This document shows, in pieces, positions 16,022 to 23,910 of a stretch of 43,085 nt of DNA. The notes under the pieces were generated by a model. The model did no database searches and was not told where the DNA came from. It saw nothing but the letters and a program-made list of their open reading frames with translations. This DNA comes from an uncultured beta proteobacterium. Lineage in GTDB: Bacteria > Pseudomonadota > Gammaproteobacteria > Burkholderiales > SG8-41. The DNA lies in contig CAISYC010000062.1 in the NCBI GenBank assembly GCA_903889565.1, positions 1-43,085 of the forward strand. The letters are read 5' to 3'. The stretch's first letter is position 1. The number at the start of each line of letters is the position of its first letter. The translations under genes were made by a program, and so were the position numbers.

Positions 16022-17032
16022 CTAATATGCAGTGACGCCGGCGGCCCTGACCAGCGCGGCGTTGGATGCGATTTCCATGCGGATATAGGCATCGAATTCC
16101 GCCGGCTTCATCAGCATCGATTCGGCGCCGAGTTTGGCCATGCGTTCCTTCGTCTCCGGCGTTTGCAGCGCGGCGACGACATTTTTGTAGAGCGTGTCGA
16201 CAATCGCGCGCGGTGTTTTGGAAGGCACCATCATGCCTACATAAAAGTTGTAGTCGGAGTTCGGGATGCCGGCTTCCAGCGTGGTGGGCACATCGGGCAG
16301 CGCCGACGAGCGTTTGCTGCTGCCGGCGGCGAGTGCCAGCAGCTTGCCCTCCTTGATGAACTGCAGAACCGAGATCACCGGGCAGAAATAATAATCGACG
16401 CGGCCGGTAAGGATTTCGGTCAGGGCTTCCGGTGTGCCCTTGAACGGCACGTGCACGCCTTCGAAGCCGGCACCGAGGCGAAAGCGTTCGGCATTCAGTT
16501 GCGTGGCACTTCCGGCGCCGGCCGACGCATAGGTCAGGGTGCCGGGTTTGGCCCTGGCCGCGGCGACCAGTTCCTTCACCGAGCGGATGTTCTTCGACGG
16601 CGCGATCACCAATACATTCGGCAAGTTGGCCAGCGGCGTGACGCCGGAAAAATCTCGCTCGGTGTTGTATGGCGTGTTCGGATAGGTGGTCGGCGTCACC
16701 GTGAACGATGACGAATGCACCAGCAGCGTATAGCCGTCGGCTTCGGCGCGCGCAACCGTGCCGACGCCGATGGTGCCGCCTGCGCCGGGACGGTTTTCGA
16801 CCACCAGCGTCTGACCGAATTGCTGGGTCAGACGCTCGGCGACGATCCGCGCGACGGTATCGGTCGCGCTCGCTGCAGTGAAGGGCACGACCACACGCAG
16901 CGATTTCGCCGGCCAGGTCTGCGCAAACGCGCTACTGCTGATGAAAAGCAAGACCAAAAGCGATTTGCCACAGAGGACACAGTGATCACAGAGCAAAGGC
17001 GCTTTCCGAAAAGGCTTTGTGGAGTTGTTCAT
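16022..17032 (-). CDS. Bug/TctC substrate-binding protein, N-terminus encoded by a repeat
   Basis: 336 residues if started at ATG 17032; an in-frame GTG at 17059 lies further back. The mature protein is standard (TWPAKSLRVVVPFTAASATDTVAR, ENRPGAGGTIGVG, ADGYTLLVHSSS, HVPFKGTPEALTEILTGR, LPDVPTTLEAGI). The signal-peptide core SLLVLLFISSSAFA is normal, but about 23 residues before it, including LCDHCVLCGK, are read from the CACAGAG-type repeat at 16967-17065. The original start was probably displaced when the element arrived. The ribosome site at 17032 is weak. It sits between an ACMSD-like amidohydrolase gene and a second Bug gene. Confidence 0.82.
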   Translation of the reverse strand: MNNSTKPFRKAPLLCDHCVLCGKSLLVLLFISSSAFAQTWPAKSLRVVVPFTAASATDTVARIVAERLTQQFGQTLVVENRPGAGGTIGVGTVARAEADGYTLLVHSSSFTVTPTTYPNTPYNTERDFSGVTPLANLPNVLVIAPSKNIRSVKELVAAARAKPGTLTYASAGAGSATQLNAERFRLGAGFEGVHVPFKGTPEALTEILTGRVDYYFCPVISVLQFIKEGKLLALAAGSSKRSSALPDVPTTLEAGIPNSDYNFYVGMMVPSKTPRAIVDTLYKNVVAALQTPETKERMAKLGAESMLMKPAEFDAYIRMEIASNAALVRAAGVTAY

Positions 17033-17065
17033 GTTTTTCTCTGTGAGCTCTGTGTCCACTGCGGC
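16967..17065. repeat. CACAGAG-type inverted-repeat element (MITE-like)
   Basis: The left end, GCCACAGAGGACACAG, and the right end, CTCTGTGTCCACTGCGGC, are imperfect inverted copies about 65 bases apart. Similar elements with CCACAGAGGACACAGAG ends are common between genes in Betaproteobacteria. This one spans the start of the Bug gene at 16022 and ends 12 bases before the next gene. A remnant lies at 39825-39851. Confidence 0.65.
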
Positions 17066-17077
17066 TGGTTTTGAACC

Positions 17078-18091
17078 TTATCCGCGCGTCCACGCGTCGG
17101 CGCGCAGCTTGAAGATGGTCTGCGCGGTGGCCGACAGAATGGTTTGCTTTTGCGCCTCGGTCAGCTTGGCATCCTTGAACACCTTCAGCGGTTCCGGATC
17201 GCCGATCGGGAAGGGCGCATCGGAGCCGAGCAGAACGTGATCGACGCCGGCTTTATGCACCAGGAAATCGAGCGCATCGGAATCGAATACGCAGGAATCG
17301 AAATACATCGCGGCGAAGCCCTTGCGCGGATCGGCGACCTTGCCGGCCTGCACGGTGTGGCTGCGCACGAGGCGGCCGAGCCCGTAGGGCAGGGCTGCGC
17401 CGCCATGCGAGAGCAGGAACTTCATGCCGCTGTATTTGAGGATGTGGCCGGAGAACAGCAGGCGCGACACCGCGATGGTCGAGTCGACGAGACGGCCGAT
17501 GCCGTTGACCAGATCATAATCGGCGAGCCGCGGTTCTCCGCAGACGAACATCGGATGCATCACCACTGCCGCCTTGAGTCGCGACGCCGTTGCCCAGAAC
17601 GGATCGAGCGACGGATCGTCGAGGTTGCCGCCCAGCACGCCGTGCGGCAAGGTGCCGACCATGACGCCGGCGAACCCTTTGGCGATGGATTCCTCGAGCA
17701 CTTCGGCGGCGAATCGGCCGTTCTGCAAGGGCACCGTCGCCAGCGGCGAGAAGCGGCGCTCGTCGCGGAACTGTTCCCACATGCAATCGTTCAGATAGCG
17801 CGACCACGCCAGGCCCTCGGGGACGGGCAGTTCATAGCCGAAGCTGTCGAGCCAGCCGCCGACCACCTGGTGATCAATGCCGTTTTTGTCCATCCATGAC
17901 TGGCGCTCGGCGAGGTCGAGCAGCTTGGGCATGATCGGCCGTGTCGGTTCGGTGTCCGGAAACTGTAGCGTGACGCCCTTGTCGCCTTTTACGAGTTTCA
18001 CGCCCGGAAATTGTGCGGCGCTGGCGTCAAAGCGCTCGATCATCAGCTTCGGCGTGAAATGAGCGTGAACATCGATGACAATGGATTTCAT
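17078..18091 (-). CDS. Amidohydrolase family protein, ACMSD-like
   Basis: 337 residues. Metal-binding motifs of the ACMSD / gamma-resorcylate decarboxylase branch are visible: HAHFTP at the N-terminus (residues 9-11, HxH), MHPMF in the middle, LSHGGAALPYGLGR, and LLGSDAPFP with the catalytic Asp near residue 297. Members hydrolyse or non-oxidatively decarboxylate (hetero)aromatic and muconate-type acids with one divalent metal. The start ATG has no clear ribosome site. It lies 29 bases after the CoxL-type gene in the same direction and is likely part of the same pathway. Confidence 0.88.
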   Translation of the reverse strand: MKSIVIDVHAHFTPKLMIERFDASAAQFPGVKLVKGDKGVTLQFPDTEPTRPIMPKLLDLAERQSWMDKNGIDHQVVGGWLDSFGYELPVPEGLAWSRYLNDCMWEQFRDERRFSPLATVPLQNGRFAAEVLEESIAKGFAGVMVGTLPHGVLGGNLDDPSLDPFWATASRLKAAVVMHPMFVCGEPRLADYDLVNGIGRLVDSTIAVSRLLFSGHILKYSGMKFLLSHGGAALPYGLGRLVRSHTVQAGKVADPRKGFAAMYFDSCVFDSDALDFLVHKAGVDHVLLGSDAPFPIGDPEPLKVFKDAKLTEAQKQTILSATAQTIFKLRADAWTRG

Positions 18092-18120
18092 GGTGTCGGA
18101 CCGTAGGTAAGAAAATTATT

Positions 18121-20538
18121 TTAGCGTTTGACCGCGCCGCCCGCGGTGGAGGCCGAGATGGCGCGCCACAGGGCGTCGGGCGTGATCGGCAGCGTTTCTA
18201 CGCTCGTATTAAGCGGCGCCAATGCATCGTTGATCGCATTGGCGATCGCCGCCGGCGCGCCGAGATAGCCGGCTTCGCCCGAACCCTTCTGACCGAAGGT
18301 GGTCAGCGGCGACGGCGTGCAGTGATCGACGATATCGACCGACGGAATCTCCATCGAACTCGGCAGCAAATAATCCATGAAGGTGCCACTTTCGAACTGG
18401 CCGTCCTCGGTGTACGAGAATTTTTCATACAGCGCGGCGCCGATGCCGTGGGCGATGCCGCCGTAGGTCATGCCGTGCACGATGTCCGGGTTGATCATCA
18501 CGCCGCAGTCGTGGCCGCAGACGTAGCGTTTCAATTCTGGCTTCGCCGTCTCCGGATCGATCTCGGTGTAGACGATATGCGTCTCGAACGAATAGCATGG
18601 ATAAATCTGTACCACGCCCTCCGGCGTCGGCAGCTTGCCACCGGTGGGCACCTCCCACACGAACTTGGCCTGCAGGCCCGGTTCGAGGCCCTGCGGCATC
18701 TGGTGATATTTGCGATGCGCCACCGCGATCAGTTCGTCCCACGACATTTTTTTATCGGGGTGGCCGCGTACGGCGACGTTGCCGTTGCTGTATTCGATCG
18801 TTTCGGTCGTGCAGCCGAGGTTGTGCGCGGCGATCTCGATCAGCGTTTCCCTGATCTTGCGCGCCGCGCCGGCGGCGGCGCCGCCCAGCATGATGGCCAT
18901 GCGGCTGCCGACCGGGCTGTTCGATGGCAGCGCGTTCAAGGAATCGGCGCGCACCACGCGAATTGAAGCCGGATCGCGCCCGAGCACTTCGCCAATCACC
19001 GTCGAGACCAGCGTTTCGTGGCCCTGCCCGGAACTCGAAGTTCCCATGATGCCGGTGATCGAACCGGAGAGGTCGACGCGCACCACGCAGGAATCCATCC
19101 AGGTCGTGGTGTCGTTCTTTGGATTGAACAGCGGCTCGAAGGCCGAGTTGCCGCCCGATGGCTCGAGACAGGTTGAGATGCCGATGCCGGCGAGCTTGCC
19201 CTCCTTGCGTGCGGCGTCGCGCCGTGCGACGAGGGCGGGGTAGTCGATGGCGACCATCGCCTTGTCCAGCACCGTGTGGTAATCGCCGGAGTCGTAGGTC
19301 GAGCCGCTTGGGATCAGATAGGGAAACTCTTCCTTCTTCAGCAGGTTCTTCTTGCGCAACGCGATGCGGTCCATCTTCAGATGGCGCGCGATGTGATCGA
19401 TCGTGCGCTCGATGGCGAAGTTGGTCGGCGACTGGCCGAAGCCGCGCACCGCTTCCTGCGGTGTCTTGTTGGTCATGACCGAGGTCGGTTCGTACTCGAC
19501 CGCCTTGATGCGATAAGGGCCGCAGATTGCGGAGACCGGCTTGCCGAGCTGCAGCGGCGAGCGGCCGGCATAGGCGCCGACGTCGTCGAGCGCGCGGATC
19601 TTCAGCGCGCGGATGGTGCCGTCGTTGTCGAAGGCCGCCTGCATGTCGAACAGGCGGTCGGGGCCGTGCATGTCGCCGCCGCGCATGTTTTCGAGGCGAT
19701 CTTCGATCAGGCGGATCGGCATGCCGAGTTTTTTTGCCAGATAGCCGACCAGCGCCGTGTGTTTGATGCCGCGCTTCACACCGTAGCTGCCGCCGACATC
19801 GACGTCGTAGTGCACGCGCACCGCGTTGCCGGGCAGTCTCAACGCACGCGCCAATTGATCCGGAAACTTCGGCATCTGGATCGACGCCCAGATATCGAGT
19901 ATCTCGCGACCCGGATCCCACTGCGCGGCGACGCCGAAGGTTTCGATCGGCACTGTCGAGCTGCGGCCCCAGCGCACGCGCAGCGCAACCTTGTGTTCGG
20001 CTTTCGCGAAGGCTTCATCGACCGCGCCCCAGACGAAGCGGCGGTGAAACAGCACGTTGCTGCCGTGCTCCGGATGCACCTGCGGGCTGTCCGGTTGCAC
20101 GGCAACTTCGGGATCGACCACCTGCGGCGTTTGTTCGTATTCGACTTCGATCAGCTCGACCGCATCTTCGGCGATCGCGCGCGTATCCGCGACCACCGCA
20201 GCGACCCATTCGCCGCAGTAACGCACGACGTCTTTCGCCAAGGCATAACGCGTCACCTTGGGCGTATCGACGCCGATCGCCAGCGAATCGGTGGCGGCGC
20301 AGAATTCCTCGCCGGTCAATACATAATGCACGCCCGGCAGCGCGAGCGCCGCTTCGGCGTTGATCGACAGAATCTTCGCGCTCGCATAGGGCGAGGCGAC
20401 GATGGCGACATGCTTGACGCCGGCCAAGGCGATATCGGCAACGTAGCGACCGCGTCCCATGACGAAGCGCGGGTGCTCCTTGGTGCGGCGCTTGGCACCG
20501 ATGTAACGGAAGCCGTAGGGGCTTTTGCTGTCGGCCAT
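18121..20538 (-). CDS. Molybdenum hydroxylase large subunit (CoxL/XdhB type)
   Basis: 805 residues, the usual length for the Mo-cofactor subunit of the xanthine dehydrogenase family. N-terminal a/b-hammerhead domain (RYVADIALAGVKHVAIVASPYA, GEWVAAVVADTRAIAEDAVELIEVEYE), then the Mo-binding domain with QEAVRGFGQ at 361-369, GQGHETLVSTVIGE, CGHDCGVMINPD and the catalytic-glutamate motif GSGEAGYLGAP near the C-terminus. The form I CO-dehydrogenase AYxCSFR loop is absent, so this is not a carbon monoxide dehydrogenase. Family members hydroxylate N-heterocycles, purines, aldehydes or acyl-CoA thioesters with water as oxygen source. It follows the [2Fe-2S] subunit, with a repeat in the gap. Confidence 0.93.
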   Translation of the reverse strand: MADSKSPYGFRYIGAKRRTKEHPRFVMGRGRYVADIALAGVKHVAIVASPYASAKILSINAEAALALPGVHYVLTGEEFCAATDSLAIGVDTPKVTRYALAKDVVRYCGEWVAAVVADTRAIAEDAVELIEVEYEQTPQVVDPEVAVQPDSPQVHPEHGSNVLFHRRFVWGAVDEAFAKAEHKVALRVRWGRSSTVPIETFGVAAQWDPGREILDIWASIQMPKFPDQLARALRLPGNAVRVHYDVDVGGSYGVKRGIKHTALVGYLAKKLGMPIRLIEDRLENMRGGDMHGPDRLFDMQAAFDNDGTIRALKIRALDDVGAYAGRSPLQLGKPVSAICGPYRIKAVEYEPTSVMTNKTPQEAVRGFGQSPTNFAIERTIDHIARHLKMDRIALRKKNLLKKEEFPYLIPSGSTYDSGDYHTVLDKAMVAIDYPALVARRDAARKEGKLAGIGISTCLEPSGGNSAFEPLFNPKNDTTTWMDSCVVRVDLSGSITGIMGTSSSGQGHETLVSTVIGEVLGRDPASIRVVRADSLNALPSNSPVGSRMAIMLGGAAAGAARKIRETLIEIAAHNLGCTTETIEYSNGNVAVRGHPDKKMSWDELIAVAHRKYHQMPQGLEPGLQAKFVWEVPTGGKLPTPEGVVQIYPCYSFETHIVYTEIDPETAKPELKRYVCGHDCGVMINPDIVHGMTYGGIAHGIGAALYEKFSYTEDGQFESGTFMDYLLPSSMEIPSVDIVDHCTPSPLTTFGQKGSGEAGYLGAPAAIANAINDALAPLNTSVETLPITPDALWRAISASTAGGAVKR

Positions 20539-20552
20539 GGCTATCGACCATT

Positions 20553-20620
20553 CAAGAATTCGAATAAGCGAATTCTTGCCGTTCTCACCCTCTCCCTCGG
20601 GGAGAGGGCTGGGGTGAGGG
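20553..20620. repeat. Two-hairpin composite repeat, copy 1
   Basis: Hairpin A: CAAGAATTCG-AATAAG-CGAATTCTTG (20553-20578, 10-bp perfect stem). Then CCGTT and hairpin B, CTCACCCTCTCCC...GGGAGAGGG...GGGTGAG (20584-20618). It lies in the gap between the [2Fe-2S] and the Mo-subunit genes. Confidence 0.8.
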
Positions 20621-20660
20621 ATTGAGCGCTCAGGTTGTTGTTATCCATTTTCGGTGCCGA

Positions 20661-21146
20661 TTACTTCTTCGCCGCCAGCCGTTGCGCCGCCAGTTTCACC
20701 GCATCGACGATCTGCTTGTAGCCGGTGCAGCGGCACAAATTGCCGCCAATGGCGTCGCGGATCTGTTCTTCGCTGGGATTCGGTGTTTTGTCGAGCAGCG
20801 CCTGCGACGAGATCAGCATGCCCGGCGTGCAGTAGCCGCATTGCAGGCCGTGCGCTTCGCAGAAGCTGTCCTGCAGCACGCTCAGTTTGCCGTCGGCCTG
20901 CAGGAGTCCTTCGACCGTCGTGACGCGATGGCCGTCGGCCTGCACTGCGAACATCAGGCAGGAGCGCACCGGGTCGCCGTCGAGCATGATCGAGCAGGCG
21001 CCGCAAATGCCGTGTTCGCAACCGACATGAGTGCCGGTCAGCCGCAGCTCGTCGCGCAGCCAGTCAACCAGCGACAGCCGTGCCGGCACCTGCGCGGCGC
21101 GCTGTTTGCCATTCACTTCAACCGTGATCGGATAGAGCTTTTCCAT
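20661..21146 (-). CDS. Molybdenum hydroxylase [2Fe-2S] subunit (CoxS type)
   Basis: 161 residues from ATG 21146 (AAAGG ahead); an in-frame M at 21173 is less likely. The N-terminal plant-ferredoxin-type cluster is held by CEHGICGACS and a fourth Cys in VRSCLMFA; the second cluster is in the helical domain, with CGYCTPGM and CRCTGY. The protein passes electrons from the Mo site to FAD in the CoxM-type partner. Order on the minus strand is FAD subunit, this gene, Mo subunit, as in cox and related clusters. Confidence 0.93.
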   Translation of the reverse strand: MEKLYPITVEVNGKQRAAQVPARLSLVDWLRDELRLTGTHVGCEHGICGACSIMLDGDPVRSCLMFAVQADGHRVTTVEGLLQADGKLSVLQDSFCEAHGLQCGYCTPGMLISSQALLDKTPNPSEEQIRDAIGGNLCRCTGYKQIVDAVKLAAQRLAAKK

Positions 21147-21157
21147 AGTCGACCTTT

Positions 21158-21225
21158 CTCTAATTCGCGTCATCGAATTAGAGCCGTTCTCACCCTCTCC
21201 CTCCGGGAAAGGGTTGGGGTGAGGG
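21158..21225. repeat. Two-hairpin composite repeat, copy 2
   Basis: Hairpin A: CTCTAATTCG-CGTCAT-CGAATTAGAG (21158-21183, 10-bp perfect stem) followed by CCGTT and CTCACCCTCTCCCTCCGGG, then GGGGTGAGGG. Same order and orientation as copy 1 at 20553, and in the next gap of the same operon. Confidence 0.8.
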
Positions 21226-21255
21226 AAAGAATATTACGGAGAAACGGAGTGCTCA

Positions 21256-22131
21256 TTATTGTTTCAATGCCTCATCGCGCGCGGCGCGCAGCATGCGCGC
21301 GGCCAGCACCGCGGCGAGCTGTTTGCGATAGCCTGGGCTGGCGTGGAGATCGCCGCCGGGATCGAGTGCGGTCGCGGCGTCATGGGTGACACTGTTGATC
21401 GCGTCGTCGTCCAGTGTGCTGCCGACCAGTTGCGCGGCGAGCGCCGGAAACGCCATCGGAATCGAACCGCCGCCGGCAAGGCCGAAAGCGGCGCGCGTGC
21501 AACGGCCATCCGCGTCGAGCGCAATCTGTGCCGCCGCCGCGACCAGCGCGAAATCGCCGTGCCGACGGCTGACTTCGGTGAAGGCCGAACCGCTGCGTTT
21601 TTCAGTCCACACCGGCCAGCGAATCTCTTCGAGACATTCATCGGCGCGCGTGACGGTCGCCAGCGGCCCTTCGAAAAATTCGGCTGCACCGACGATGCGG
21701 CTGCCGGCATGCGAACGCAGCAGCAGTTGTGCGTCCAGCACCTGCGCGGCGAGCGGCAATTCGGCAGCGGGGTCGGCATGCACGAGGCTGCCGCCGACGG
21801 TGCCGCGGTTGCGTGTTTGACTATGGCCGACCCAGGACAGCGCCTGCCGGATCAGCGGCACCTGCTTCGCCAGCGCATTGTCGGCGGCAACCACGCATTG
21901 CCGCGTGCAGGCGCCGATGCGCGCGTAATCTTTTTCGAGCGCGACAAATTTGAGCGCGGCGATTTCATTGATATCGACCAAGCGCGCGGGGCGCGTCAGC
22001 CGCATCGCCATCATCGGCACCAGACTCTGGCCGCCGGCGATCAGCTTGGTTTCGTCACCGCCTTTGCGCAGCCAGTCGCAGACTTCGGCGATGGAGCTTG
22101 CGCGCGCGTATTCGAATGCAGCAGACTTCAT
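21256..22131 (-). CDS. Molybdenum hydroxylase FAD-binding subunit (CoxM type)
   Basis: 291 residues. FAD-binding signatures of the family are AGGQSLVPMMAMRL (about residues 32-45) and RGTVGGSLVHADPAAELPLA (about 108-127). Size and order match CoxM of the CO dehydrogenase family and XdhA-type FAD subunits. First gene of the hydroxylase operon, divergent from the UbiD gene at 22273. It starts MKSAAFEY with no visible ribosome site. Confidence 0.93.
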   Translation of the reverse strand: MKSAAFEYARASSIAEVCDWLRKGGDETKLIAGGQSLVPMMAMRLTRPARLVDINEIAALKFVALEKDYARIGACTRQCVVAADNALAKQVPLIRQALSWVGHSQTRNRGTVGGSLVHADPAAELPLAAQVLDAQLLLRSHAGSRIVGAAEFFEGPLATVTRADECLEEIRWPVWTEKRSGSAFTEVSRRHGDFALVAAAAQIALDADGRCTRAAFGLAGGGSIPMAFPALAAQLVGSTLDDDAINSVTHDAATALDPGGDLHASPGYRKQLAAVLAARMLRAARDEALKQ

Positions 22132-22272
22132 GAAATTTTGTCGGTTGAGCGGTTACCGTCACAGCGGGCACAGGCTCAATGGCTTAAAATCGGCGGCCTT
22201 GACCTGACTGCTCCGGCGGCGGGCGGCGATTATCTCACACCTTGCTGGAGCTTTATTTATGAAAAGCGCGCC
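22132..22272. promoter_or_regulatory. Divergent UbiD / molybdenum hydroxylase intergenic region
   Basis: 141 bases between divergent starts. On the minus strand TTGAGC then GTAACC with 17-base spacing is a weak -35/-10 pair. On the plus strand a GGAG site leads to a five-codon frame (MKSAP) at 22259-22276 whose TGA overlaps the UbiD ATG. No operator palindrome was recognised. Confidence 0.3.
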
Positions 22273-23907
22273 ATGAAAAACACCACCCGTGGCTACCCGG
22301 ATCTGCACGAACACCTCGAAACGCTGAAGGCGCAGGGGCTGCTGCTGACGATAGATGAACCGATCGACAAGGACGCCGAAATGCACGCCTTGGTGCGCTG
22401 GCAATTTGTCGGCGGCATGGAGGAGAAAGACCGCAAGGCCTTTCTGTTCACCAATATCCGCGACGGCCGCGGCCGCCAATACGATATTCCGGTGGTGGTC
22501 GGCGCGATTGCCGCCAACCGCGCAATCTACAGCATCGGCATGGGCGCGCCGGTCGACGAGATTCAGGCCAAGTGGGATCGGGCGATTGCGCATCCGATCA
22601 AGCCGGTCGTCGTCGACAAGGCGGCCTGCCACGATGTCGTGCATGAAGGCGCGGCGCTGCAGGGCGAAGGCAATGGACTCGACCGGCTGCCGATCCCGAT
22701 CTCGACGCCGGGCTTCGACTCGGCGCCGACGCTGACCGCGACCAACGTCATCACGCGTGATCCGGAAACCGGCATTCAGAACATGGGCACCTACCGCGCC
22801 GCACTGAAAGCGCCCGACCGGCTGGTCGTGCGCATGGCCACCCGCGTTGGCGGCGCCGGCGGTTATCAGCATTACCTGAAACACCAGAAGCGCGGCGACA
22901 AGTGGATGCCCTGCGCGATCGTGCTGGGTTGCCCGCCCTATGTGGCGTTCATGGGGCCGCAGAAACTGCCGCTCGGCGTCGATGAGCTTGACGTCGCCGG
23001 CGGGTTGGCCGGCGCGCCGATCAATATCGTTAAGGCAAAGACGGTTGATCTGATGGTGCCGGCAGAAGCCGAGATCGTGATCGAAGGCCTGATCGACACC
23101 GAATATGTCGAACCCGAAGCGCCGTTCGGCGAATCGCACGGCCACGTCGCGCTCGAAGAATTCAACATGCCGATGAAGATTACCGCCATTACGCATCGCG
23201 CCAAGCCGGTGATTCCGTCGTACATCAGTCAGGTGGCGCCCAGTGAATCGAGCGTGATCAAGCGCGTCGCCTACGAGCCGCTATTCCTCGCGCATCTGCG
23301 CGATGCGCTGGGCATCCGCGGCGTCAAGCGCGTGCAGCTGCATGAACCGCTCACCGGATTGCTGCGCGTCACCATCATCACCATCGAGAAGGGCACGCCG
23401 CGGACCGAGATCTGGCGTGCGCTCTACGGCGCGGCGTATTTCAAGGGCGATTGCAGCAAGATCTGCATCGCGGTCAACGACGACATCGATGCCGACAACG
23501 CCGACACGCTGCTGTGGGCGATGGCCTACCGCATGAATCCGGTGGAAGACGTGCAGGTGCTGGCGCATCGCGGTCAGGGGCACGGACCGAAGCGCGAATC
23601 GGACCACGAGGAAGATTCAACCCTGTTGATGGACGCTACCATGAAGGGCGGCATGCCGCCGCTGGCGTTGCCGAAAAAGGAATACATGGAACGCGCGCGC
23701 GTCATCTGGGAAAAGCTGGGTTTGCCGGCGCTGCGTCCGCAGTCGCCATGGTTCGGCTACACGCTGGGCGACTGGATGCCGCAGTGGGATGCGGCGGCCA
23801 AACGCGCGGTCGAGGGCAACTATCTCGAAAACGGTCGCATCAGCGAAAAACAGCAGCAGAAGGGTCTCAAGCCGGAAACCAAGTTCCGGCCCGATACAGA
23901 CGGCTAG
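22273..23907 (+). CDS. UbiD family decarboxylase
   Basis: 544 residues starting MKNTTRGYPDLHEHL; the long open frame upstream is antisense to coxM. Catalytic residues by family comparison are Arg175 (NMGTYRA), Glu282 and Glu287 (EPEAPFGESHGH). Further signatures are GLDRLPIPISTPGFDSAP, VLGCPPYVAF, AKTVDLMVPAEAEIVIEG, SQVAPSESS and QSPWFGYTLGDW. Full domain set with no basic N-terminal tail. It requires prFMN made by UbiX, which is not in the window. It is divergent from the molybdenum hydroxylase operon and clearly paralogous to the UbiD at 13242. Confidence 0.93.
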   Translation: MKNTTRGYPDLHEHLETLKAQGLLLTIDEPIDKDAEMHALVRWQFVGGMEEKDRKAFLFTNIRDGRGRQYDIPVVVGAIAANRAIYSIGMGAPVDEIQAKWDRAIAHPIKPVVVDKAACHDVVHEGAALQGEGNGLDRLPIPISTPGFDSAPTLTATNVITRDPETGIQNMGTYRAALKAPDRLVVRMATRVGGAGGYQHYLKHQKRGDKWMPCAIVLGCPPYVAFMGPQKLPLGVDELDVAGGLAGAPINIVKAKTVDLMVPAEAEIVIEGLIDTEYVEPEAPFGESHGHVALEEFNMPMKITAITHRAKPVIPSYISQVAPSESSVIKRVAYEPLFLAHLRDALGIRGVKRVQLHEPLTGLLRVTIITIEKGTPRTEIWRALYGAAYFKGDCSKICIAVNDDIDADNADTLLWAMAYRMNPVEDVQVLAHRGQGHGPKRESDHEEDSTLLMDATMKGGMPPLALPKKEYMERARVIWEKLGLPALRPQSPWFGYTLGDWMPQWDAAAKRAVEGNYLENGRISEKQQQKGLKPETKFRPDTDG

Positions 23908-23910
23908 AGG

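Noticed and set aside
18121-22131. Aerobic carbon monoxide dehydrogenase
   Set aside because: The large subunit has QEAVRGFGQ where form I CoxL has the AYxCSFR loop; only the wider molybdenum hydroxylase family is supported.
13242-23907. Furan-dicarboxylate / furoate (hmf) cluster
   Set aside because: UbiD plus a molybdenum hydroxylase fits in part, but the furoyl-CoA synthetase and thioesterase genes are absent.
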